Both the position numbers and the translations under genes were made by a program. Positions 8,424-16,434 of a stretch of 64,000 nucleotides of DNA are shown piece after piece (position 1 is the first letter of the stretch; each line of letters begins with the position of its first letter). The DNA lies in contig NZ_QJSM01000026.1 of assembly GCF_003205235.1 (NCBI RefSeq), positions 97,274 to 161,273 of the forward strand. The letters are read 5' to 3'. Source of the stretch: Thermoplasma sp. Kam2015. Lineage in GTDB: Archaea; Thermoplasmatota; Thermoplasmata; Thermoplasmatales; Thermoplasmataceae. The notes under the pieces were generated by a model. It did no database searches, had not been told where the DNA came from, and saw only the letters and a program-made list of their open reading frames with translations.

Positions 8424-9011
8424 TTATATATTTTCAATCTCATGGCCCAATTTTATCTTCTTGGTTTCAAGATAGAATTTGTCGTATGGTGTTGGATCGC
8501 TGAAGATCGGTATTCTGCCCTTAACGTTTATGCCACTTTCAATCAATGCCTTCATCTTTTCTGGGTTATTTGTCATTATATAGATCGATTTTATTTCGAA
8601 GAACTTAATAACCTCTGAGGCAAATGAATAATCTCTGCTATCAACAGGAAGGCCCAGTTTCAGGTTAGCTTCCACCGTATCAGCTCCTTTGTCCTGAAGG
8701 CTGTAGGCCTTTATCTTATTCAGAAGCCCAATGCCCCTCCCCTCCTGTCTCAGATAGATGAGCATACCATAATCCTGCCTTCCAAGGTATCGAAGAGACT
8801 GTATCAGCTGATCTCTGCAGTCGCATCTGAGAGACCCAAGAACATCCCCCGTCAGACATTCTGAGTGAATCCTGACGGGAACATCCTCCTTACCTCTCGG
8901 ATCCCCTCTTACTATAACGGCGTGATCCTTGTTTTCATCATTGACAAATGTGTATATGCGAAAAAGGCCAAATTCAGTGGGTAGTCTCGCATCAGAATAG
9001 AGTTCGATCAT
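8424..9011 (-). CDS. ribA: GTP cyclohydrolase II
   Basis: A 195-residue single-domain enzyme carrying the zinc site C52, C63, C65 in [17 protein letters not shown], at the spacing of bacterial RibA. The catalytic motif [10 protein letters not shown] and the terminal T-N-N-P-x-K recognition element are also present. It converts GTP to 2,5-diamino-6-ribosylamino-4-pyrimidinone phosphate, the first step of riboflavin synthesis. Many archaea instead use GTP cyclohydrolase III, so a bacterial-type RibA is notable. The flavin pathway is also represented here by the riboflavin kinase at 58217-58879. Confidence 0.93.
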   Translation of the reverse strand: MIELYSDARLPTEFGLFRIYTFVNDENKDHAVIVRGDPRGKEDVPVRIHSECLTGDVLGSLRCDCRDQLIQSLRYLGRQDYGMLIYLRQEGRGIGLLNKIKAYSLQDKGADTVEANLKLGLPVDSRDYSFASEVIKFFEIKSIYIMTNNPEKMKALIESGINVKGRIPIFSDPTPYDKFYLETKKIKLGHEIENI

Positions 9012-9062
9012 CTTTGCGTCGAAAGTAATTTCTTGCCTTTATAAAAACATTGTTTTGCATGA

Positions 9063-10208
9063 TTATAAATTGGCTTTCAAATTATAATTAATATCAAATA
9101 TTTTATTTGCCAGCACATATCTATCCGAAAACTTGAATATATAAAGATCTCCTGATCCTCCCGGATATTCCAGCTTCGCGGTTGTTCCGTAATAGTCTTC
9201 GCTCGATATTCCATATCTGAGGTAAACCTTCCTTGGTTTGATCTCTGCTATCTTCTTTTCCAGATCTGGCCATTCATATATACCTATAACGGAAAATACC
9301 ATGCCGGGAAAATCTTTTCTAAAGGATTCTGAAGATAGTACGGTGCGCCTATCGTCCCTCGAAACAAGCGCCATATCGGAGAATTCCCACATCAAACCAG
9401 CAGCCGCAACGGCCGGATCCACAACGTATATGTAATCGTACACGTGTGGACTGGCAAAGCTACCTGTGTAAGGCGATCCGGTTATATGAATGCCTGCCGG
9501 CATTATATGGGCAGAAAACTCCGAATCCATGAGGTTTCCTGTGTAGACTGTCAATCTTGAAAGGACACCATCCACAGATATGTATTCCTTCTCACCCTCA
9601 AATGTGATGGTCTGCAGATCAGTGTGAGGGGGAACATCGAAAACGTATGAATCTGATCTGATACGGTCCATTATGTCGTACGGTGAGGGTACCAGCTTTC
9701 TCAGATCATGAGTGTTCATCCTGAGAGGATCCGAAAATACAACGTCTGCTGAAACATCGGTTATTGAGTAAAAATCAACGTTTCTAAACCTACTCTTTGA
9801 ACCGTAAACATCTGCGTTTATTATGGACGAGAGATATCTCAGTCTCTCTCTTTCTATGCCAAGACATTCATCCTTCAATCCGAACATAATACACTGCATA
9901 CCTGACCCTGATCCTATATCTATGACAGAGCCGCGTATTCTGCCAGATCGATATTTGCCGATCATTTCTGGCGTGGAATATCTTGCTGAGTATTCATCCA
10001 GAAATAGTCTATTCCAGAGTGTGTACTTCTTTCTAACACGTATTCTGGATCTGGCCAGTTCAAGAATGGAGGAATATTGCACGCTGTGGCCAGCATCTAA
10101 AAGATCAATTACCTCATCTATCCTGCGATTAATATTCTCTCTGTAATTTTTGTCTCTCACGCATCTTGAGATTATGGATTCCAGATCAGACTGACTTTTA
10201 TCCTTCAT
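9063..10208 (-). CDS. Class I SAM-dependent methyltransferase (THUMP-like/TGS1-related)
   Basis: A 381-residue protein with a Rossmann methyltransferase core. Motif I is S-V-I-D-I-G-S-G-S-G-M-Q near residues 93-104, an acidic motif II follows at about residues 112-122 (G-I-E-R-E), and motif IV is D-V-V-F-S-D-P-L-R-M-N. The N-terminal 80 residues are helical and the C-terminal 200 residues form a beta-rich THUMP-like region. The order matches uncharacterised TGS1-related methyltransferases with C-terminal THUMP-like domains, so an RNA substrate is likely, but the exact target cannot be assigned. It starts about 200 bp from the divergent XPB gene, with no sign of operon coupling. Confidence 0.65.
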   Translation of the reverse strand: MKDKSQSDLESIISRCVRDKNYRENINRRIDEVIDLLDAGHSVQYSSILELARSRIRVRKKYTLWNRLFLDEYSARYSTPEMIGKYRSGRIRGSVIDIGSGSGMQCIMFGLKDECLGIERERLRYLSSIINADVYGSKSRFRNVDFYSITDVSADVVFSDPLRMNTHDLRKLVPSPYDIMDRIRSDSYVFDVPPHTDLQTITFEGEKEYISVDGVLSRLTVYTGNLMDSEFSAHIMPAGIHITGSPYTGSFASPHVYDYIYVVDPAVAAAGLMWEFSDMALVSRDDRRTVLSSESFRKDFPGMVFSVIGIYEWPDLEKKIAEIKPRKVYLRYGISSEDYYGTTAKLEYPGGSGDLYIFKFSDRYVLANKIFDINYNLKANL

Positions 10209-10403
10209 ATGCTCAATGCACCGCCTTCAAATCTGGTCAATATGATACCGCATGCGCATTGGATTGAAAACTATTATGATCACAGCATGCAATGTACACA
10301 TTCCCGCAATATGTTGACTGAACATAGGTCACGCATATCAGAATAGTTAATGTGTAGTATGTATTCTGAGAAATGTTTATTATGCGTCTACATATAGTGA
10401 GAT

Positions 10404-11765
10404 GTGCCTGTTCTCAGCTATTCTGGAGGATCCATATTGATCAAGGATTTTGATGGACGCATACCCGAGGATCTCGCTACCTACGATAAAAGAATATCAT
10501 GCTACAGATCACTCGGCGTTAACTATCCGAGAATCATCACCTTTCTAAGGGAAAGCGGAGTTAAATTTGAGGATCACGTCATGGAGAGAAAGCGCATAGA
10601 GCTGAATGGCAAAATTTCACTGAGACCGTACCAATCACAGGCACTTGAAGAATGGAAAAAATATGGAATGAGAGGTACCATTGTGCTTCCAACGGCAGCC
10701 GGAAAGACGCACATAGGAATGGCTGCCATACAGGCGATATCCGAAAAAACTCTCATCCTAGTGCCGACGATCGATCTGATGATACAGTGGAAGCGAAGGG
10801 TATCTGAAACCTTCGGCATTGAGCCCGGGCAAATAGGCGGTGGAGAACATGATGAGCGTGATATTACAATATCTACGTATGACTCGGCCTACCTAATGGC
10901 TGAGAAATACGGGAATAGATTTTCCCTGCTGATCGCGGATGAGGTTCATCACCTTGCCTCTGAGAAACTCAGGATGATACCGCAGATCTACACGGCGCCA
11001 TTTAGAATGGGCCTCACAGCGACATATGAGCGAACAGACGGCCTGCAGAATGTTCTTGAACAGGTTATGGGCGGAAAGATATTTGAACTTGGATATGAGG
11101 AAATCGATGAGTATCTGGCGGATTACACAATAGCCAGAATACCCATAGAGCTGAGCGAAGATGAATACGCCGAGTATCAGAGATATCACGATATCTTCGT
11201 ATCTTATCTGAGAAAGCACAGGATGACGATGCGCGGCCCATGGGATTTCGAGAAGTTTATAAGAAGTTCATGGACTCCAGAGGGACGTGAAGCCCTGATC
11301 GCATGGAGAAGATCAAGAGAGATAGCGTTCAATTCACAGGGAAAGATGGAGATGCTGAGAACCCTAATGTCAAAACATCGCGGAGAGAAAATACTCGTAT
11401 TTGCTGAAGATACGGAGACTGCATACACCATATCAAAGGAGTTTCTGATACCGGCCATAACGTATCTAACAGATAAGGATGAAAGGGAGAAGATACCTGC
11501 CATGTTCAGGGAAGGCAAGATAACCGCAATAGCCACATCCAGAGTCTTGGATGAGGGCGTTGACTTTCCGGACGCATCAGTTGCCATAGTTGTGAGCGGA
11601 TCTGGCAGCATGCGGCAGTTCAGGCAACGACTTGGTAGGATACTCAGGCCATCTGATGGAAAAAAGGCAATACTTTATGAACTTGTAACGGCAGAGACAT
11701 CAGAATACGGAGTATCAAGAAGGAGGAGGAAGGGTGTTCCCGGCAGAATTGATGGTGGTACGTAA
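10404..11765 (+). CDS. xpb: XPB/Rad25-type DNA helicase
   Basis: A 453-residue SF2 helicase. A short N-terminal DNA damage recognition-like region (1-75) precedes RecA domain 1, with Walker A P-T-A-A-G-K-T (Lys101) and the DEVHH box at 179-183. Domain 2 contains V-L-D-E-G-V-D-F-P and the R-Q-R-L-G-R-I-L-R motif VI. The start is the GTG at 10404 (M-P-V-L-S-Y-S), preceded by an A/T-rich promoter. Archaeal XPB unwinds DNA at damaged sites together with the nuclease Bax1, whose gene overlaps its 3' end. Size and motifs fit archaeal XPB, which lacks the long eukaryotic extensions. Confidence 0.92.
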   Translation: MPVLSYSGGSILIKDFDGRIPEDLATYDKRISCYRSLGVNYPRIITFLRESGVKFEDHVMERKRIELNGKISLRPYQSQALEEWKKYGMRGTIVLPTAAGKTHIGMAAIQAISEKTLILVPTIDLMIQWKRRVSETFGIEPGQIGGGEHDERDITISTYDSAYLMAEKYGNRFSLLIADEVHHLASEKLRMIPQIYTAPFRMGLTATYERTDGLQNVLEQVMGGKIFELGYEEIDEYLADYTIARIPIELSEDEYAEYQRYHDIFVSYLRKHRMTMRGPWDFEKFIRSSWTPEGREALIAWRRSREIAFNSQGKMEMLRTLMSKHRGEKILVFAEDTETAYTISKEFLIPAITYLTDKDEREKIPAMFREGKITAIATSRVLDEGVDFPDASVAIVVSGSGSMRQFRQRLGRILRPSDGKKAILYELVTAETSEYGVSRRRRKGVPGRIDGGT

Positions 11766-12954
11766 AGCTCAGGACGGCTCTCTGAAGCCGATGATGCTAA
11801 ATCCTGATAATGTGGAGTTAGCTCAGAAAGTTATAGACCTCTATAGGTCGTCCATCGGCATGACCAAGAAGGAGATAATGAAGGGCATCACCAATATAGA
11901 GTACGGCGTCAGAAATCCAAAGATAGTTAGAGGTCTGGCGCTGATCATGGAGCGCACATCAATTTTCAAAAGCAGATCAAAGGTAAGCAGCAAGGATGTC
12001 AGAGATTTCCTCTTTCAGCTTGGTCCTGCAGTCACTCCCGAGGAGAGATATGAAAGGATAAAACTTACTGCGAAGCACTTCTCAGTTTCACCTGAGGATA
12101 TAGAGGACGCCATCTATGGGGATATGGATTCAGAGAACGTCTTAGAAGAGTGCTCATCGCTTAGCGCATTAGACTTGAACAGGCGCTTCAATCTCGAACA
12201 GCTGACAACGTTGATGTACAGGGCGCGGTACTTAGAGGTATCTGGCGTTAAAGATTGGTATCGTTTCATCTCCATGATAAAGGGCCTAGGACTTGTGTTC
12301 GAAGCCAGAGGAAATCCTTTACAGAGCGTTCGCATTGATGGACCAAACTCAATATTCAACAACATGGACAGATATGGATCGTCCATAGCCAGGGCTGTTG
12401 AAAGACTTACAGCGTTTGAGGATTGGACTCTGAGTGCCGAGATTGCGATTAAGGATAGGATCTCAAGCATAAGCATAGATAGCTCCATCAAATATTATCT
12501 GCCGGAGATGAGGATGGAGGAAACAGATAAATTTCCTGATCCTGTGGTTGTTGGGACTAGGGTATTTTTCCCAACACGTATCATCGAAGTTAATGGAAAG
12601 CCAGTATACCTGGATGTGGTGTATCACATGAGTCCTGAGGCAATAAGGAAAAGAGATGATGTTATCAGATCCGCAGGCATCAGATGGATCACTGCAGTTG
12701 TTGGGGATTGCAAGAAATTCCAGAATATACCCTGTTTCAGGAACAAGGTGGACTGGGATTCACTCATTTCCTATGCCTCAAAGGCCTTTCCGGCGGAAAT
12801 AGACCCCCTAAAAGATGAGATAGACGCCCTCTATCCCAATATCGATGCAATAATGGATCTTCTATATAGTCGCGGCGTACCGATCTCATATCTAGAGAGA
12901 ATAGGGTACAGGATAAAATGGAACGGAATTTTGCCAGAAATATATAGAGAATAA
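11734..12954 (+). CDS. bax1: Bax1 nuclease, XPB partner (DUF790)
   Basis: A 406-residue protein of the DUF790/Bax1 family, recognised by its gene order directly after xpb, its length and the D-x-x-Y-H-M-type nuclease region (V-Y-L-D-V-V-Y-H-M near residues 290-298). The frame begins at a GTG at 11734, just after the strong Shine-Dalgarno run AGGAGGAGGA at 11721-11730. An in-frame ATG lies at 11752. It overlaps xpb by 32 nt, so expression is coupled. From published work on Thermoplasma acidophilum, Bax1 is a structure-specific endonuclease regulated by XPB, suggesting a nucleotide excision repair-like helicase-nuclease machine. Confidence 0.88.
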   Translation: MFPAELMVVRKAQDGSLKPMMLNPDNVELAQKVIDLYRSSIGMTKKEIMKGITNIEYGVRNPKIVRGLALIMERTSIFKSRSKVSSKDVRDFLFQLGPAVTPEERYERIKLTAKHFSVSPEDIEDAIYGDMDSENVLEECSSLSALDLNRRFNLEQLTTLMYRARYLEVSGVKDWYRFISMIKGLGLVFEARGNPLQSVRIDGPNSIFNNMDRYGSSIARAVERLTAFEDWTLSAEIAIKDRISSISIDSSIKYYLPEMRMEETDKFPDPVVVGTRVFFPTRIIEVNGKPVYLDVVYHMSPEAIRKRDDVIRSAGIRWITAVVGDCKKFQNIPCFRNKVDWDSLISYASKAFPAEIDPLKDEIDALYPNIDAIMDLLYSRGVPISYLERIGYRIKWNGILPEIYRE

Positions 12955-12965
12955 TTTATTGTAAG

Positions 12966-13147
12966 GTTAGAGGTTTGGAGGAAGCAGTAAAACTCTTTCT
13001 TCGGACAATAGATAAATGGATTCCCCTCAATGGATGTATAAATTGCGTTTCCAATGTTTTTGTATCCCCAGCGATAACCAGATGGTATTATACGTGAATG
13101 GTATCGATGAAAGAAGATCCGAAGATCCAGCTGAGGAGTAGATTACC
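12966..13147 (+). repeat. IS605/TnpB-tail-derived short element, copy A
   Basis: About 182 bp without an intact ORF. The left end GTTAGAGGTTTGGAGGAAGC and the following GCAGTAAAACTC-TTCGGACA segment match five other loci. The middle segment TATAAATTG...CGATAACCA (13038-13080) matches copy D. The right end GATCCGAAGATCCAGCTGAG continuing into GAGTAG matches the 3' end of the tnpB gene at 63778. Outer bases GAGGAA/TTCCCCTC can pair around the left segment. The first 60 bases translate as a TnpB-like tail (G-L-E-E-A-V-K-L-F-L-R-T). It sits between bax1 and the aminotransferase gene. Confidence 0.75.
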
Positions 13148-13221
13148 TTTTATTCAGTACACTATAAAACTTTGCGATCATGATATCGATACAGTTATTA
13201 TGCAGACATTGATATGAAATC

Positions 13222-14370
13222 ATGCAAAGAAAATTGATGCATGTTGGGCCGTCATTTACAAGTTACAGGGTGCAGATGGCCGGTATCGGTGAAAATATAG
13301 GTTTTGCGTCTCCCGAATTTCTGGAAGCAATGAAATACTCACTGGAAGGCCTACTAAGAGTAGCGGGAGCTGATGATGCATATTTGCCTTTCATATTGCC
13401 CGGTAGTGGCACGGTGGCGATGGAGACGGTGTCTTCAATACTACCTAAAGGAACAAGGACTCTCCTCCTGACCAACGGCGTGTTCGGTGACCGATGGATA
13501 CCGATCATGTCATCGCATGGGCTTGATCTTGATGTACTTTCTGCCGAACCGGGAAAAGCTGTTACTGTTGATGATATGGAGAAAAAGCTTGAGACTGGAA
13601 AATACCAAAATCTGATAATGACCCATGTGGAAACCAGCACCGGCGTACGAATGGATCTTGAAAAGATTGTACCGGTGGCAAGGAGATATGTGGAGAGGAT
13701 CATCGTGGATGGGGTTGCAAGCCTAGGTGCTGAGAAGGAGGATGTCAAGAAACTCGGCATAACAGCCGTCATAAGTGCCAGTCAGAAAGCCCTTGGAGCT
13801 CCACCCGGTGCAGCCCTTATGGTTGTTTCGCGTTCCGCACTGGATAGTATTAATGAATTTAGCTATTTCTTCAATCTGAAGAACTGGATCGCGCCAATGG
13901 AAAGATATCTTGAGGGTAAAAATGGATACTTGTCTACCGAGCCTGTGGGCGTGATACTCTCGCTGAGCAAGGTGTTTTCGGACATAGATGCCATGGGTCT
14001 CGATGCAAGGATAGAGGAACATCGGAGGCTAACCATGGCGCTTAATGAGGGAATAGAAGCAGCCGGCCTCAGGGTGCTGGCTGACAGGCAACTATGGAGC
14101 AATACTGTCACTGCCGTGCTGTCAGACCATGCGGATGATATCGTGAAGAGATCGATGGAGCTCGGCGTGGAATTTGCCACCGGAGTTCATCCAAAACTCA
14201 TAGGGAAATACTTCAGAGTTGGGCATATGGGTTATATCAATGATTTTGATGCGCTGACAGCCTTATCGGTGATCGAAAGATCTGCATCGTATTGCGGTGA
14301 ACGCGTGAAGATCGGCGAAGGCGTAAGAAGGGCGCAGCAAGTTCTTTTCGAAATGACCGATAGGAACTGA
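13222..14370 (+). CDS. Class V aminotransferase (serine-pyruvate/alanine-glyoxylate type)
   Basis: A 382-residue PLP enzyme of fold type I. The N-terminal G-P-S-F-T-S-Y-R element is followed by P-G-S-G-T-V-A-M-E (phosphate-binding loop, about residues 67-75), then T-H-V-E-T-S-T-G-V near 134-142. The PLP lysine is K189 in S-A-S-Q-K-A-L-G-A-P-P-G. This pattern is that of alanine-glyoxylate/serine-pyruvate aminotransferases, used in archaea for glycine or serine interconversion and related reactions. Substrate preference is uncertain. It lies directly upstream of moaD, with 15 nt or fewer between them, suggesting one transcript. Confidence 0.88.
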   Translation: MQRKLMHVGPSFTSYRVQMAGIGENIGFASPEFLEAMKYSLEGLLRVAGADDAYLPFILPGSGTVAMETVSSILPKGTRTLLLTNGVFGDRWIPIMSSHGLDLDVLSAEPGKAVTVDDMEKKLETGKYQNLIMTHVETSTGVRMDLEKIVPVARRYVERIIVDGVASLGAEKEDVKKLGITAVISASQKALGAPPGAALMVVSRSALDSINEFSYFFNLKNWIAPMERYLEGKNGYLSTEPVGVILSLSKVFSDIDAMGLDARIEEHRRLTMALNEGIEAAGLRVLADRQLWSNTVTAVLSDHADDIVKRSMELGVEFATGVHPKLIGKYFRVGHMGYINDFDALTALSVIERSASYCGERVKIGEGVRRAQQVLFEMTDRN

Positions 14371-14387
14371 GGTGGTGAGAGACGAAT

Positions 14388-14624
14388 GTTATAGTTAAAT
14401 ATTTCGCATATTATAGAGAGGCGATCGGAAAGGATCATGATAGCGTCCAAATAGATCCTGGTTCGCGAATATCGGATCTGGTGGAAATTCTGAGAAATAG
14501 ATATCCAAATGTCTTCTCCGGCAGAGGAATATTCGTGGCACGCAATTTTAGATATGCTGATCTTGATGAGACAATAATGGACGGTGATGTGATCGCGATC
14601 ATGCCTCATGTGTCAGGTGGATGA
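14388..14624 (+). CDS. moaD: MoaD-like molybdopterin synthase small subunit, start codon apparently lost
   Basis: The frame from 14388 to the stop at 14622-14624 is open and encodes about 78 residues of a ubiquitin-fold MoaD: V-I-V-K-Y-F-A-Y-Y-R-E-A-I-G at the start, V-F-V/I-F-V-A-R-N in the middle and D-G-D-V-I-A-I-M-P-H-V-S-G-G at the end. The terminal Gly-Gly is the thiocarboxylate site that donates sulfur to precursor Z. The frame has no ATG, GTG or TTG: it opens after a TGA at 14376-14378. An ATG at 14386 preceded by a GAGGTGG ribosome site is one base out of frame, and one extra G would give M-V-I-V-K-Y-F. This is either a one-base loss (mutation or sequencing error) or a non-canonical start. 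Confidence 0.8.
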   Translation, partial: VIVKYFAYYREAIGKDHDSVQIDPGSRISDLVEILRNRYPNVFSGRGIFVARNFRYADLDETIMDGDVIAIMPHVSGG

Positions 14625-14705
14625 TGTTTCACCTCTTGGAATTATTTTGATCCCAATGACAGGTAAACCTAATATGTCAAATAATTACATTATGTTTAAA
14701 TATGA

Positions 14706-15410
14706 ATGTTTCAATTTACATATGTGGAAAGACTTGAACCGGAAATAGATAAAGATGAACTTGTATCGAGTTTTTTGGGGAGACTAAAGCGATATAGGGG
14801 ATTGAGGATTCCAGAAAATATATCCAGAGAAGAAAATTTGAACAGAATTGCCCCATATCTCAAGAGATCAGGCATGTTAGCGGAGCTGCCGGATAACGTG
14901 ATCATAGATGCACTCAAGCTGTACTTAGATAGCGTTTCCAGAGGAATTTCGCGCGGAAGAGGATGCCTTTCAGTTCTTGCAGCATGCATTCTGATAGCCT
15001 CTAGAAGGCAGTCAAATCCGATGACCTTGAAATACATAGCGAAGAGCATGCACACCGATGCGTCTCGCATTTGGAGGACGGAAGGTGCAATAATGAAGAA
15101 CATGAAGACATCCAATATATCGGCCAGGCCAATGGACTTCGTAGAGAGATATGCTGATGTTCTGAATGTGGATAATGACGTCAGAAATGAGGCTATAAGT
15201 GTGATACAGAAGGTTTCAGGAGAAATGAAGATAATGCGAAAGGCACCGTCAACTATAGCAATATCCGCGATATATCTGGCCTCTGAAAGATTATCCAAAC
15301 ACCTTGTCCAGAGGTATATAGTTAAAAAGACCGGTATAACTGAGGTTACTCTCATAAGAACATACAAGGAGATGGCCAATTATCTATCTATGTCAATCAA
15401 CGATACATAG
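14706..15410 (+). CDS. TFB-like transcription initiation factor lacking the zinc ribbon
   Basis: A 234-residue protein consisting of the two cyclin-like repeats of archaeal TFB/TFIIB. Repeat 1 centres on G-R-G-C-L-S-V-L-A-A-C-I-L-I-A-S-R (residues 91-107) and repeat 2 on K-A-P-S-T-I-A-I-S-A-I-Y-L-A-S-E (about 179-194), ending in a helix-turn-helix-like V-K-K-T-G-I-T-E-V-T-L-I-R-T-Y. Canonical TFBs begin with a zinc ribbon and B-finger. Here the frame is closed by a TGA just before the ATG, so both are absent. It could act as an alternative or competing factor at TBP-promoter complexes. Whether it initiates transcription is unknown. Confidence 0.8.
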   Translation: MFQFTYVERLEPEIDKDELVSSFLGRLKRYRGLRIPENISREENLNRIAPYLKRSGMLAELPDNVIIDALKLYLDSVSRGISRGRGCLSVLAACILIASRRQSNPMTLKYIAKSMHTDASRIWRTEGAIMKNMKTSNISARPMDFVERYADVLNVDNDVRNEAISVIQKVSGEMKIMRKAPSTIAISAIYLASERLSKHLVQRYIVKKTGITEVTLIRTYKEMANYLSMSINDT

Positions 15411-15447
15411 GCGCAAAACTGGCAAAGCTAACATATGATGTTGTAAT

Positions 15448-16203
15448 GATCATGCTACGGAAAGGATACTGATAACTGATGGGAATTCTGTCTCCGGATT
15501 CAATCTTGTGAAATCCGCACTGGAAATGGGATATCAGGTCGACGCTATTCTAGGCAACGACCCGATGGTACTAACGAGATCTCTTGAAAATTACAGGAAA
15601 TTTCATTACGATGCAACGGTGATAACGAATCAGAGGCCTGAAATGGCCCTTGTTGCGATCGATTTGGTGAAGAAACATATAAAGGCTAAAAAAATCGTGC
15701 TCATATCCTCTGATCTTGTCTACAGACCATCAAATATTCCGAAACCAGAATTCTGGGATATAGACCCAGTCACCGATGAAGGTAGAATGTTTGCTCGATC
15801 TGAAGAGATGCTTGATATATACAGCGATATAATATTCCGTACAGGTTATATAATAGGCCTTTGCTCCATAAATCTGTACACAAACATACTCAATCTCGCA
15901 AGATCCGGGATGGATATAGTTCTATCCAGGAGGACGGTGAGAAATTTCATAAGAAACACCGATCTGTCAACATTTGTACTGGAATCTATAGAACGCAATG
16001 TAACCGGCGTGTATAACGTTGCATCGGACATCGCCACCGAGTATGATTTTGCCCAATGGATATGCAGTGCCTCTGGGCTGAACTGCAAGATCAAGGATTC
16101 CGGTGAAGACCTAGGCAATTACTCCATGGATACTTCTAAGGCCTTGAAAACATTTGGGTTCAGACCATCCAGCGTTTTAGAGACTTATATGTTTCCAAAA
16201 TGA
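15448..16203 (+). CDS. RmlD-like NAD(P)-dependent sugar nucleotide reductase, N-terminus out of frame
   Basis: The frame is open from 15439 and encodes an extended SDR with the Rossmann start R-I-L-I-T-D-G-N-S-V-S-G-F-N-L at 15463-15507. Further landmarks are I-V-L-I-S-S-D-L-V-Y (catalytic Ser region) and a late F-R-P-S-S-V-L-E-T element. It resembles dTDP-4-dehydrorhamnose reductase-type enzymes, though the glycine-rich loop is altered. No start codon exists upstream in this frame; the GTG at 15508 would delete the NAD-binding loop. An ATG at 15452 is in the other frame, and one extra A in the AAA run at 15461-15463 would give M-L-R-K-R-I-L-I-T. A one-base loss is likely. Confidence 0.65.
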   Translation, partial: DHATERILITDGNSVSGFNLVKSALEMGYQVDAILGNDPMVLTRSLENYRKFHYDATVITNQRPEMALVAIDLVKKHIKAKKIVLISSDLVYRPSNIPKPEFWDIDPVTDEGRMFARSEEMLDIYSDIIFRTGYIIGLCSINLYTNILNLARSGMDIVLSRRTVRNFIRNTDLSTFVLESIERNVTGVYNVASDIATEYDFAQWICSASGLNCKIKDSGEDLGNYSMDTSKALKTFGFRPSSVLETYMFPK

Positions 16204-16434
16204 ATTCTGATTCCTCTCAAAAGGCCTAGTACCAGCATTTCCATAACAGAGAATAGCGAAAAACCATTACAGTGCCGGAATCCGATATATCTGAGCACAG
16301 CATGGAAAATTATTATAAGAAGCGGCTTCGGAGCAGATCGATGATCTATAAGGGACGCTGAACGCGCCCCTTTACACTAAATCCGGGAACCTCTGGAAGC
16401 AGTGAGATTCATACGCTTTGGGTTGGGAGATAAA

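Noticed and set aside
16204..16434. GGAAGCAGTGAGATTC near 16395 resembles the GAAGCAGTAAAACTC block of the repeat family.
   Set aside because: Only about 12 bases match, neither the GGAGATACACGGACTT segment nor a right end follows, and the rest of the interval does not align. It is too weak to call a copy.
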